This document shows positions 1-10,592 of a DNA stretch of 64,000 nucleotides, piece by piece; within the stretch, counting starts at the first letter, position 1, and each line of letters starts with the position of its first letter. Made by a program: the position numbers and the translations under genes. The DNA lies in NCBI RefSeq assembly GCF_050947875.1, contig NC_134569.1:261403100-261467099 (forward strand), written 5' to 3'. Source of the stretch: Dermacentor variabilis. Taxonomy: Eukaryota > Arthropoda > Arachnida > Ixodida > Ixodidae. Below the pieces are notes generated by a model, which saw only the letters and a program-made list of their open reading frames with translations, made no database searches and was not told where the DNA came from.

Positions 1-1604
1 CTACCATATTCTAATTGCTGAGGTTATGTTTAGAAGAAATTCTATTTTTCAGTCTAGTCATAGACCAAACGTCTGTAGCCGTTAGTAGCCATTTCAAGAA
101 GTTTTTAAGAGGTTTTTTGTTTCGTGGGAACTTTGTTCAATAAAGTACGACAATTCCCCAAGGGAGAATGTGTTTGTGCTCATCAACTCCAAATGGATCG
201 CAAATGGGTCGGTGTGTTGTACGTTTTTCCAGTGCGTTCCTGCAGTGCAGTGAGAATGCGTACATTTTTTTCGTATCGCCAGACGTCTAGCTCGCAAGAC
301 CGTATGAGAGCCCCAGGAAGTCCAAGCAGAGAAAAGCAAGTAGAAGGCAGCGATAAAGGTGACCGTTTTTGAAAATCGCGCAAGAACTGGGCAGCGGCCG
401 GTACCCGCGGTTGATGAGAATAGCTTATTTGGCTGGCCTGATGAAGCATGTTTATTTTCATAAAAGCTGGTAAAAGCAGCCGATTCGACCCACGACCCAA
501 TTTGCGAAGTTCATTATGAACTGCCTTCAACATGACTTCGGCAACGGTAATGCATTGTGACATCGCGATTTTACATGATTTTGTTTAGTATTGCTGCGAA
601 GCGCGCGAGTCCGAGCAGCCCGGTTACGCGCAGCGCGGCGTGGTTTCGCGAGAAAGGTAAACGAGATAGGAGAACTTGCCCGAGAGGCGGAGCAACGCCA
701 TGAGCAACGCCAACTTCCGGCTTCACTTTAGCTTTACGAAAAGTAACGTCAGGTCCTCTCCTTATTTTTTTCCTCCATGCATTATTCCCATGATTACAGT
801 GAACTAGAAGCAAAAATAAGCATTGTAGTACACTGTACCATGATGGTTGAACGAACGCAGCGCCAGATTTCCCTCTAGTTATACTAATATGAAACTCTAT
901 GTTCTCACCACATTATTTGTAGTGAGAAACTCTATGCCTATAGTATGGTGTATGAAATGAGGCAGTGTGTCGTCCGTATGGAAAAACAATGTGAGAACTG
1001 GGGCCGCTTCTGCGATGACGCCACTAATAAAGCGCTGCGATCGACTGGCGTGCCTAGCGCGCGAAATTGAAACATATTGCGCAAAACCTTCTGCATTTAT
1101 AAAGTAAAACGCTCTCAAAACACAACTGAAATTCTTATAATTTGGAAAAATAACTAAATAACACAAACTGTTAAGATATATCAATTACCCCGTCTATGCT
1201 TGCACGTTTCCGACCACAGATAATGCAGTGTACCTGATCGACTGCTCAGCCGATGGCTCAGCTTTTCAGTTGCAGAAAACAAACATTCGTCAGCTCGTAC
1301 GGTTCGGTAAGCACGTATATGTTTTTAGTATTTCGAAAGAAACGAGAATGAAAAGCCCGGAAACAGAACCTGCACTGTGCCTGGTCGGTTGCGCGGGATT
1401 CCTTTCATTTTGTATCAGCCAGAAAAGCGGTCGCCATGTTTCACAGAAGAAAAAAAAATACTGCTCTGTGACGAATGCAGCCGCTAATCTTTAGATATTT
1501 CCCTCCGTAAAAGGGCGCCGAAGGGCAAGCACAAAGCCAATGCTCTCAATGTGCCCGATCTGAAGCAGCTCGGAATTGTTGTGTTCGTTATGCAGGAACC
1601 TCAA
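1..1604. other. Anonymous flank, no gene recognised
   Basis: Only short open frames occur on either strand, none with a recognisable domain. The stretch near 600-720 is GC- and CpG-richer than its surroundings. I saw no SINE, LINE or LTR signature. It may be old repeat or ordinary intergenic DNA. Confidence 0.5.
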
Positions 1605-1787
<183 letters not shown>

Positions 1788-2003
1788 TACTACATCTGTA
1801 AACCCAGTGCTTGCCCTGCGCATAAAGGATGTGCGAAAGCGGCAGGAAAAACCACAGCAAGCTATCGGCGAGCTGCAGACTTACATGCATGACCTCCGCG
1901 ACCACCGTAGCTGCCAATCCAGGAGGCCCTGTGTTGCGCCATTATTTTTCCTCTTGGCAGCAATGACTCCAGGCTGTAGCGACAGATGGCGCTGTACTAG
2001 ACC

Positions 2004-2390
2004 GAAGTCGTCCCCTCAGGTGCAGATCGTGGTGTGCACGGTGCCGAAGGTGCCTGTGGGTGACAGTCAAGTCATGTACAAAGAGCCGTAGTGGCTGCTA
2101 ATGAGGCAATATGGAAAATGAGCCGAGAGAAAGGCTTCGAGGTTGTCGAAGTAAACAGGGAAGTGAGAAGTCGTGGTGGTTTTAAACGAAACGGGATCCA
2201 CTTCAATTACAGGCTAGCACGAGAAGTGGGCTGGCAACTTGGCTGTTACTTTTTTAGGGGGCCCGCGGGCGATCAGGAGGTCAGAGTAGACAGTAATGAA
2301 GAAGGTCCCCTAGGGGAACATGAGAAGAGCATAGCCGTCGATAACAGAAAAAGGAGCAAAACAAGAAAAAGAGCTCGCGATGCAATAGGC
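2004..2390 (+). pseudogene. SGNH/esterase-like domain, C-terminal part (LINE-A)
   Basis: The translation keeps the last part of the domain seen in LINE-B: a hydrophobic strand (QIVV), a basic-acidic helix around KMSREKGFEVVEV, and the final block NGIHFN near 2190-2207. SGNH hydrolases carry the catalytic His in a D-x-x-H block. Here the His is kept (codon 2199-2201) but the Asp position reads Asn. The nucleophile block is absent because the copy is 5'-truncated. The domain runs directly into the endonuclease. Assignment rests on the comparison with LINE-B. Confidence 0.55.
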
Positions 2391-2396
2391 TGCATA

Positions 2397-3100
2397 AACA
2401 TGCAGGGCGGCAGAAGAAAGGAAAAGTGGGCAGAGATTGAGGAGCACTTACACAGAGAACAAATAGGGGTTTATGCGGTTACAGAAACGCACCATAGAGA
2501 CTCAGAAGAACCGCCAGTTATAGAGAATTATGTTTGAGAAGGGTGCAACAGAACTAAGTCGGAAAGAAAGGGAGGGGGAGTCGGAACGCTCGTCCATCAG
2601 GGAGCCAAATGAAAAAGAGTAAATTCACAATGTCAAGAGTATCTTTGGTTATCAGGTACAATGAGTGGGAAAGAAATTTGGCTGGCCGTTACGTATTTGT
2701 GGACCAGAAATATTGCACAGAGAAGAATAAAGAGTTCGTGGAATGCATAAGCGCTGATATTAAGGGATTCGGGAGTGGTGCTGAAATTGTCCTATTAAGT
2801 GACATGAATGCCCACATACAGGATTTAGATGGCTATACCGACAATAACGGGAAGTCAATGCTGTACCTTTGTGAACAACATAGCCTCGTGATCGTGAATA
2901 CAGGGCCTAATTGTGAAGGACAGATCACGTGGGAAGTGGGAAACCGGCAATCGACCATTGATTACTGTCTGATGACAGAAGCAACTCGTTATAAGTTAAG
3001 AGAAGTGGTCATCGATGAAGAAGGGTTTAGCAGCATAGGGAGTGACCATAAATGCATCATTTTGAGTATGGGATATGTAGTTGGGAAAGAGAGCAAGGAG
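2397..3100 (+). pseudogene. APE-type endonuclease domain (LINE-A)
   Basis: In LINEs this domain nicks genomic DNA to prime reverse transcription. Visible motifs are VTETH (metal-binding Glu) near 2478, LLSDMN near 2797 in the place of the usual GDFN block, STIDYCL near 2950, and SDHK (catalytic His) near 3041. The domain is split by a frameshift around 2537-2609, where the reading passes from one frame to another, so it cannot be made as one protein. LINE-B has the same motifs. Confidence 0.85.
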
Positions 3101-3119
3101 AGCGAAATGGCCAGTCCAA

Positions 3120-4690
3120 ATTTGAACGCTGAACAAATAGCAAATAGAGTCACTAGAGTTGGGGAAGAACTTGGCAAATGGCCAAGTAAAGAGTGGGAAT
3201 ATGGTGAGCTTCTAAGTGTAATAACGACAGAAATACGGAGACAAACATGTTCGTTGAAAAGGAAAAAAGAAACCGAAAAGTTGGTGGAACAAGGAGATAC
3301 GAGAAGCGATCGCCGAATGACAGAAAGCTTCTCGAGAGCACAGGCAGGCAAAGAAGGCGCAGTTGCCACAGGATGAAGTAACCAGTAAATGGGAAATATA
3401 CCAGGAGAACAAGTCTATGGTTCAAATACTGGTGCAAGCAAAGTTAAAAGGGGAAAGTCAACGTTGGTTGTCAGAAATACGTGAAAAAAAGAAGGCCTCA
3501 CCCAGAATATTTTGGAACCACATAAAATTATTAGGCAGGAAGTCAACAACAATACAACAACATATCCTAGACCAAGATGAAAACAGACTGAAAGGAGAAG
3601 CGGCAATAAATTACATCCGAAAAGCAACAGCCGAATCTTTCCAAGGCAATGAAAAGGTTGTGCTGGATGAAAAAAAGAGCATGAAAGAGACCCAAGTGGA
3701 AAAGGAGCTGGTGCTGACAAATTTAAACTGGAAGAAAGCGGAAGAGAAAATTCCTAAGCGCACAGCCACAGGGCTAGACGAGGTTCCCGTTAGGCTGATA
3801 AATGAACTAGGACCAAAAAGTAAGGAAGCTGTGGTGAAAGCAGTGGAAAAAACTTTAAAAGATAGACGAATACCAGACAGTTGGCGACAAAGTAGAATGA
3901 ATTTAATGTATAAAGGTAAGGGGGAGAAAGACAGAATTTACTCGTATAGACCGTTGACCAATACATTGGTAATATACAAGCTAGCAATGCAGGCAATCAA
4001 ATTAAAGCTTCAAGCATGGGCAGGGAATAATGGCATTTTGGGAGAGCTTCATGGTGGCTTTGTATAGGTAGGCGTTTGGATGATAACTTGTTTGTTGTTA
4101 CTCAGTGTATTGAAATATGAAAAGCAGAAAGCAGGCCGTTGTATGTGGCCTTTTTAGACATTACAGGGGCCTACCACAACGTAGACCGCAACATTTTTTT
4201 GGGATATTCTGGAAGGGGAAGGCTTAGGTCGGATGATAGTATACAGCTTTTGAGAGAGATTTACCTAGAAAATACCGTTTGCGTAGAATGGGAAGGGATG
4301 AGGAGCGAGGAGAAAGTTCATATCAAGAAGGGACTGAGACAGGGGCGCCCTTTATCCCCGCTGCTGTTTATGATGTACATGGTGAGGATGGAGAGGGCGC
4401 TAGAAGGAAGTAATAACGGGTTTAATCTCTAATACAAACAGGCGGGTACAGTAATAGAGCAGCAACTCCAAGGTTTGTTTTATGCGGACGACCTTGTGTT
4501 GCTAGCTAACAAGCAAAGTGATTTGCAAGGTCTGGCTTATATCTGTGGACAGGATGGCAACAATTTAGGTTTGAAATTTAGTGTTAGAAAATCAGGTGTT
4601 ATGGTATTTAATGAAAACGGTGAACAGCCACTGGAGATACAGGGCCAAGAAATACCTCGGGTAATAGAATATAGATACCTTGGTATATGA
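3120..4690 (+). pseudogene. Reverse transcriptase domain (LINE-A)
   Basis: Successive frames give the RT fingers and palm: TGLDEVPVRLI near 3770, SYRPLTN near 3945, AFLDITGAYHNVDRN near 4150 (first catalytic Asp), LRQGRPLSPLLF near 4333, and FYADDLVLLA with the YADD catalytic pair at 4481-4492. Frameshifts or stops interrupt it near 3370, 4065 and 4430. An insertion of several bases near 4190 disturbs the segment after the first Asp compared with LINE-B. The polymerase residues themselves are kept, so decay is mostly by frame disruption. Confidence 0.9.
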
Positions 4691-4711
4691 ATAAACGAAG
4701 GCAATGGATAT

Positions 4712-5634
4712 ATGGAAACGCAGGAAAAAACCATAACAATAAAGGGGAAGAGCAATGCAGCCATAATGAAGCACAGAGCGCTATGGGGATACATTAGCTA
4801 CGAGGTCCTCCCAGGCATGTGGAAAGGTGTAATGGATCCAGGACTTACTTTGGAAATGCGGTTGTTTGCTATAAATCAGAGGTACAATCAGGACTCGACG
4901 GGAACCAAAGGTCAGTGGGTCGCCTCGCATTCGGCGCTCAGGGGAAGAGTACATATGAGGCTGTGGAGGGTGATATGGGCTGGACTAGTTTTGAAGTGAG
5001 GGAAGCTCGCAGTAAAATTGAGTATGAAGAACGGCTGAGGAATATGGAAGAAAGTAAATGGGCTGGGAGAGTGTTCAGGTACCTGTACAGGAAAAACATT
5101 GATTCACGGTGGAGGAAAAGAACTAGGAAGCTTACCAGCAAGTATGCAGCCTGTAGGGTGGACAACTCAGCAACAAAGAAGGTCAAGCGGAAAGTAAAAG
5201 AGGCTGAATTAATCTCATGGGTGGCGGCAATGTAAAAGAAACTGGCCATGAGTAACTACTTAAGAGGAAAAAACGAAATCAGGAAAGAAACCATCTATGA
5301 TAACTCAAAGGGAAGCTCATTACTTCTCGAAGTGAGATCGGGATGCCTTAGAACACGCACCTATAAAGCGAAATATAATATGGAAGAAGAAGCATGTGCT
5401 TGCTACGGTAAAGCTAGGGAAACTACGGAGCATGCTTTATTAGAATGGGAAGACGTCTACCCATCGGTCGATTTAGGCACCACTAGCCTCCTTGAAGCGC
5501 TTGGGTTCAGAGGGAGCAGTGGTAAAGCAAACATGTCCGCAATTGACATTAGTAAGAGGCGACTGAAGGATTGGTGGAAGAAAAGTAGAGAAACGACAAA
5601 AGACGGAGACATACAAAAGCACAGTTCGCAATAG
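4712..5634 (+). pseudogene. LINE-A C-terminal region with Cys/His motif
   Basis: The region after the RT palm covers thumb-like and C-terminal sequence conserved with LINE-B at 16.0-16.8 kb. It includes the shared run IYDNSKGSSLL and then CACYGKARETTEHALLE near 5393-5450. In LINE-B the second motif reads CACCGKARETVEH, so one cysteine of a presumed C-C-H zinc site is replaced by Tyr here. Frames change near 5000 and there is a stop at 5233-5235. Such C-terminal zinc motifs are common in LINE proteins and probably bind nucleic acid. Confidence 0.75.
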
Positions 5635-5730
5635 GGGATCACAAAATTTGGGCGTGGTAGTTCAGAGTGTCTTTTTTTCTTTTTTCATTGTGTAACCTAG
5701 GTAGGATATTAAGCAGTATAGTAGCAATAG

Positions 5731-5770
5731 CTTGGTGGCGCAACCCACCGCCCCGTTCTAAAGGGGACGC
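5731..5770 (+). other. Conserved double hairpin in LINE-A 3' end
   Basis: Two small inverted repeats lie just before the CATC tail: GGTGG/CCACC (5734-5738 with 5745-5749) and CCCC/GGGG (5751-5754 with 5763-5766). LINE-B has the same pair at 16994-17026, with substitutions only in the loops. Hairpins in this position are often what a LINE reverse transcriptase recognises; that role is inferred. Confidence 0.6.
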
Positions 5771-5793
5771 TCATAATATCCATCCATCCATCT

Positions 5794-6294
5794 GTCGTTG
5801 AGGTTTGGACTTTGTGGCTATGGACGTGCTTTTCGGGGCTCCGTGGCGGTGACGAAATTATAAGTTTTTGTGCATTCTTTGAGCTTGCTTCTGTTTTTGA
5901 TTTGCAGACTTTTTGCCTTTAAACAGTAATTGGGTGGTTTTCTTTTTTTCTTTCTCTCTCCTATTTGGGGTGAGCGGGTGTGTTTCGTGTACATTTGGTT
6001 TTGCAGGATGGTTAATGCGTCCTTTCGCACCAAGTGCTTGTACGCGTGCAGCCGGGCGGGACGTTGAGTGTTTATAGTCTTTAAATGGTAGGTGGAAGGG
6101 GCAAAACTAATAGCTATTAGTGGTTTTACTGTGTGTGTTTTGGTGGAAAGGTGAGAGCGTGTCATACCTTCGGTCTCCGCGGCATTGATTGCTTGTGAAG
6201 CAGTGCTCAGAGTTGCTTTGCGGCATTTAGAGGATTTGGATCCTGTGCCTATCGGTTTCTGTTAAAAGGCACGTGCTCTGCATTGATATGGTAT
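5794..6294. other. Unassigned 500 bp between LINE-A and Gypsy-1
   Basis: No domain or repeat recognised. The last four bases (GTAT, 6291-6294) are repeated just beyond the other end of Gypsy-1, so before that insertion this stretch continued directly into 12477 onward. It could be the 5' part of LINE-B, split by Gypsy-1, but nothing in the sequence proves this. Confidence 0.4.
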
Positions 6295-6710
6295 TGCCAC
6301 GTAGTAGTCACGGTGAAGAAGGCAGCCAAACTGTGATTATAGAAACTGGCGTTTTATTGGGCGAACTTGTGCCCTCAAAAGGAGGCTATACTCAAGGAAC
6401 CACGGTAGCGGCGAACACACTCGGCGATCGTCGAAAATCTGATCGGCGGGTCAAGCGCGTCGGCTTTTATAGATTAGTCGTCGAATGTTCCAGAGTAACC
6501 GCTGGGACCCGCGTGTATTCCAAAGTTCTACACTATTCGCGTCGCACGTACATGCAATCAGATTTCACAAGTTGCGGGTGAAGACAGCGGATGGAACCTT
6601 CAACATTCTAGAAACTTCTTTTACATGCAGGCGCGTGCTGCGCTGTGCGATAACATTTGTTAGGTGGTGAGAAGTGGTCGCCTGATAAAGATGAAGAAGT
6701 ACACGCGTCA
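6295..6710 (-). repeat. 3' LTR of Gypsy-1
   Basis: About 416 bp. On the minus strand it contains a TATAAAAG box (plus-strand complement near 6464-6471) and an AATAAA-type signal (complement near 6353-6358). It pairs with the LTR at 12052-12472 and is of the same family as the Gypsy-2 LTRs and the solo LTR at 49025. Confidence 0.93.
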
Positions 6711-6728
6711 TTACCCTCCTCTTAAAAA
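6711..6728 (-). promoter_or_regulatory. Polypurine tract of Gypsy-1
   Basis: Immediately inside the 3' LTR the minus strand reads a purine-rich run, AAGAGGAGGG. This is where plus-strand DNA synthesis starts in LTR retrotransposons. Gypsy-2 has the matching AAGAGGGGG. Confidence 0.75.
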
Positions 6729-6794
6729 GCATCATCCTGATGCTACAAATATAAGAGAGCCAAACACAAAAGGACACTTATTAACCAAAAACCC

Positions 6795-7030
6795 GCCGTG
6801 GTTGCTCACTGGCTATAGTGTTGGGCTGCTGAGCACGAGGTCGCGGGATTGAATCCCGTCCACGGCGGCCGCATTCCGATGGAGGCGAAATGCGAAAACA
6901 CCCGTGTTCTTAGACTCAGGTGCACGTTAAAGAACCCCGGGTGGTCGAAATTTCCGGGGTCCTCCACTACGGCGTGCCTCATAATCAGAAAGCGGTTTTA
7001 GCACGTAAAACCCCATAATTTAATTTTATT
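6795..7030 (+). mobile_element. tRNA-derived SINE nested in Gypsy-1
   Basis: A full-length SINE starting GCCGTGGTTGCTC. It has an A-box-like segment (TGGTTGCTCACTGG, 6799-6812) and a B-box-like segment (GCGGGATTGAATCC, 6843-6856), then a unique body and a 3' end reading CCCCATAATTTAATTTTATT. It lies between the Gypsy-1 integrase end and polypurine tract, in the opposite orientation to its host. An imperfect duplication resembling TTATTAA flanks it (6779-6785 and 7026-7032). Four more copies or fragments occur at 21.4, 48.8, 49.6 and 51.2 kb. It may be the ixodid SINE known as Ruka; that name is from memory and unchecked. Confidence 0.88.
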
Positions 7031-7099
7031 AAACGAAAGTAACGAAACAACGAAAAGAAACAAAGTCCAAAGGTCAGTTACGCGAAGTCCCAAAGTTCT

Positions 7100-8290
7100 T
7101 TAACGCTGGTAGTACGGCTTGAGTCGCACAACGTGGACTATTTCTGATCGTGAGCGGCGCCACTGTGATAGCCAGATGTCATCTGGCACGACCTCATAGT
7201 CCAGTGCGCCAATACGTCGGATGATCTTGTATGGTCCGAAATAGCGACTCAAAAGCTTCTCGCTCAGTCCTCGTCGGCGTATAGGGGTCCAAACCCAAAC
7301 ACGGTCACCGGGGCTGCTACTCGACGAAGGGTCGTTGGAGGTTGTAGTGTCGGCTGTCGGTATGCTGCTGGTTCTTGATCCACAGCTGGGCGAGCTGTCG
7401 GGCTTCTTCGGCTCGCTGGAGATAGGTCGCGACGTCAAGCTTCTCTTCGCCGGTGACGTGCGGCAGCATGGCGTCGAGCGTCGTTGTCGGGTTCCTACCG
7501 TAAACCAGCTTAAACGGCGTGATCTGTGTTGTTTCTTGCACCGCCGTGTTGTAAGCAAAGGTTACGTACGGCAGGACCGCTTCCCACTTCTTGTGCTCGA
7601 CGTCGACGTACATTGCTAGCATGTCGGCGAGGGTCTTGTTCAGGCACTCCGCGAGACCATTCGTCTGCGGGTGGTAGGCAGTTGTCCTCCTGTGGCTTGT
7701 ATGGCTGTACTGCAGAATGGCTTGGGTGAGCTCTGCTGTAGACGCTGTTCCTCTTTCGGTGATGAGGACTTCTGGGGCACCATGTCGCAGCAGAATGTTC
7801 TCGATGAAAAATTTCACCACTTCGGCTGCGCTGCCTTTCGGTAAAGGTTTTGTTTCAGCGAAGCGGGTGAGATAATCCGTCGCCACTTATTTTCGGATGC
7901 TGACGCCGGAAGCGGTCCCAACAAATCCATCCCGATCTGCTGAAATGATCGGCAAGGAGGTATGATCGGCTTTAGTAATCCTGCTGGCCTTGTCCGTGGT
8001 GTCTTGCTTTGCTGACAGCCTCGGCATGTCTTGACGCAACGGGTGACGTCGGCGGTCAGACGCGGCCAGTAATACCTTTCCTGTGTACTCGATAGCGTTC
8101 AGGAGAATCCGGTTGGATCGTCATGTAGGGCGTACAGTACTTCTGGACGCAGCGCTGACGGAACAACAAGAAGGTAGCTGGCGTGGACTGGTGAGAAGTT
8201 CTTCTTTACGAGCAGGTTGTTTTGTAATGTGAGCGAAGACAATCCGCGCTTAAATGTCCTAGGTACTACGTCGGTGTTCTCTTCCAAATA
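7100..8290 (-). pseudogene. Gypsy-1 integrase with GPY/F region
   Basis: Integrase joins element cDNA to the host genome. Fragments show the start of the N-terminal zinc region (ALHDDP near 8110), a damaged core containing ATDYLTRFAETK near 7880, then HRRTTAYHPQTNGLAE near 7670 and FAYNTAV near 7550, and a C-terminal GPY/F segment, RYFGPYKIIRRIG near 7220. The second acidic residue of the D-D-E triad, in the LIT-x-RGTA block, is Glu rather than Asp. Frames break near 7890 and 7320, so no intact protein is possible. Confidence 0.9.
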
Positions 8291-8299
8291 CTCGACGAG

Positions 8300-9698
8300 G
8301 CCTTTTAGCTCCAGGTCCGCTCGTTGCTGTTTAGTGAAGTCTTCAGCGCTTATTATTCCGAGGAAGGCGTCGTCATCCTCGTCGTCTTCCGGCGGGGGAT
8401 CGAGGGGGACGCGTGATAGGCAGTCGGCGTCAGAGTGTTTTCTTCCGGAGTTGTAGATTACCGTGACGTCATATTCTTGCAGTATGAGGCTCCACCTTTC
8501 CCGCCGTCCTTAAGGGTCCTTTAAGCTAGCTAGCCAACACAACGCGTGATGGTCGCTGACGACTTTAAATGGCCTGCCATATAGGTGGGCGGAATTTTGC
8601 TGTAGCCCAAATGATGGCGAGGCATTCGTTTTCAGTCAGAGTAATTGTCTTCCGCTTTTGACAGTGACCGGCTAGCATAAGATATCACCCGATCATATCC
8701 GTCTTTCTTCTGGACTAGGACGGCACCGAGGCCAAGGCTACTAGCGTCAGCGTGGATTTAGGTATCGGCGTCTTCCTCGAAATGGGCAAGTACTGGCGGT
8801 TACTGCATGCGTCGTTTTAGTTCTTGAAATGCGTCGGCCTGCGGCGTTTGCCACTTGAACTCGACGCCAGATTTGGTTAGATGCGTTTGCGGCTCAGGCA
8901 TGCGTGAAAAGTTCTTGACAAAGCGCCTGTAGCAGGCACACATTCCAAGGAATCTACGGACTGCCCTTCTTGTCGATGGGCTGCGGGAACTTTGCGATGG
9001 CAGCTGTTTTCTATGGTCGGGGCGTACTCCGGATTTGCTGATGACGTGGCCTAGCAACAGAAGCTCATCACAAGCGAAGCGGCACTTTTCTGGCTTCAGA
9101 GTGAGCCCTGTTGATTTGATGGCCTCTAGTATTGTCGCAAGCCGCCTCAGGGGATCGTCGAAATTTCCAGAGAAGACGACGACGTCATCCAAGTAGACAA
9201 GAGAGGCCTGCCACTTCAATCCTGCTAACGCCATGTGCATGACGCGCTGGAACATTGCAGGCGCCGAGCACAGTCAGAATGGCATGACCTTGAACTCGTA
9301 GAGGCCTTCTGGCGTGATGAAGGCAGTCTTTTCGCGATCTCTCTCGTCGACTTCTATTTGCCAGTAGCCAGACTTGAGGTTATCGACGAGAAGTATTTAG
9401 CGTTGCAGAGCCGATCCAATGCGTCTTCTATCCATGGAAGCGGGTACACGTCTTTCTTCGTGATCTTGTTCAATCGACGATAATCGACGCCGAAACGTAG
9501 GGTTCCGTCCATTTTTTTCACCAGGACAACAGGACGTGCCCACGGGCTTTTCGACGGCTGGTTGATGTCGTCGCGGAGCATTTCGTCGACTTGTGGCCTA
9601 ATAGCTTCACGTTCTCGTGTCGAAACTCGGTAAGGGCTCTGGCGGAGTGGTTGAGCGCACTCTCCGCTTATTATGCGACGCTTTCCAACTGGTGTTTG
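8300..9698 (-). pseudogene. Gypsy-1 reverse transcriptase and RNase H
   Basis: The RT copies the element RNA into DNA and RNase H removes the RNA strand. Pieces in several minus-strand frames include SKSPWARPVVLVKK, FGVDYRRLNKIT near 9490, and YLDDVVVF with the catalytic YLDD at 9184-9195. GHVISKSG and RRFLGMCA follow near 9035 and 8950. RNase H is much decayed between about 8460 and 8800. Stops and frameshifts occur near 9350, 9260 and 8800. Compared with the open 554-codon frame of Gypsy-2, this copy is clearly the older. Confidence 0.92.
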
Positions 9699-10592
9699 TT
9701 AATCCTCGATGACGTCGAAAAGCAGTGCTTGTATTGTCGGAGAAGACTTCTGAGGGAGACTTGGATTTACGTCGAAGTCTGGTTCGGGAACCATGGTCGT
9801 CGGGGTAGATACGGCGGAATCCGAGAGGACAAACGCATTACTGGTTTCCAGAATTTCCTCGATGTACGCGATCATCGTGCCCTTGTTAATGTGCTTGAAC
9901 TCCTGGCTGAAGTTTGTCAGCAACACTTCAGTTTTCCCTACATGCAGTCGAGCGATCCCTCTTGCGACGCAAATTTCACGGTCTAGCAGTAGACGTTGGT
10001 CGCCTTCGATGACACCTTCTACGTTAGCGGGTGCTTCGGTGCCGACCGAAATAACAATGCTGGAGAGAGGCGGGATCCTTACTTGATCTTCGAGCACACT
10101 CAAGGCGTGGTGACTACGAGGACTCTCCGGCGGTAGCGCTTTATCTTCCGACAGCGTTATTGACTTCGACTTCAGGTCGATGATTACGCCGCGTTGTTTC
10201 AGGAAGTGCATGCCGCGAATGAGGTGTCGTGAACACTGTTGGAGAATAATGAAGGTGGCAGGGTAAGTCCGGTCACGAACGGTAATTCTTGCCGTGCAGA
10301 TTACAGTCGGCGTAATGAGGTGTCCTCCAGCGGTCCGAATTTGAAGGCCCTCTCATGCAGTCTTGATCTTCTTCAACTGGGCGGCGATGTGTCCTCTTAT
10401 GACGGAGTAATCGGCCCCTGTGTCGAATAAAGCGGTGATTGCGTGGCCGTCGAGAAGCACGTCGAGGTTGGTGGTTCTTTGTCTTGCGTTGCAGTTATGT
10501 CTTGGCGTCGGATCATGGCTGTGTCGCGTCGACCTGTGGCTGGTATGGGACGTCGTCAGGTCGTCTTTCGTCGTCGTATTCTTTGCTTCCAC
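9699..10592 (-). pseudogene. Gypsy-1 aspartic protease region
   Basis: The retroviral-type aspartic protease cuts the Gag-Pol polyprotein. The active-site box FDTGADYSVI lies in a minus-strand frame that starts near 10592, after the run NLDVLLDGHAITAL. The frame stops at about 10353. The continuation (IIDLKSKSITLSEDKA and the following linker) is in another frame, 10211-9699, so there is at least one break. The same segment in Gypsy-2 is open from protease into the linker. Confidence 0.85.

Larger units (their letters stand above)
2004..5793 (+). mobile_element. LINE-A, non-LTR retrotransposon, 5'-truncated
   Basis: A decayed LINE closely similar to LINE-B at 12.5-17.1 kb. Matching begins abruptly near 2004, inside the esterase-like domain of the longer copy, which fits 5' truncation during target-primed reverse transcription. 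In order it holds an esterase tail, an APE-type endonuclease, a reverse transcriptase with a YADD box, a C-terminal cysteine/histidine segment, a 3' untranslated part with two small hairpins, and a short CATC tail (5779-5793). Stops and frameshifts split the coding region into at least six frames. The clade is uncertain: the esterase-endonuclease-RT order recalls CR1-like elements, but I cannot place it without alignment. Confidence 0.9.
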
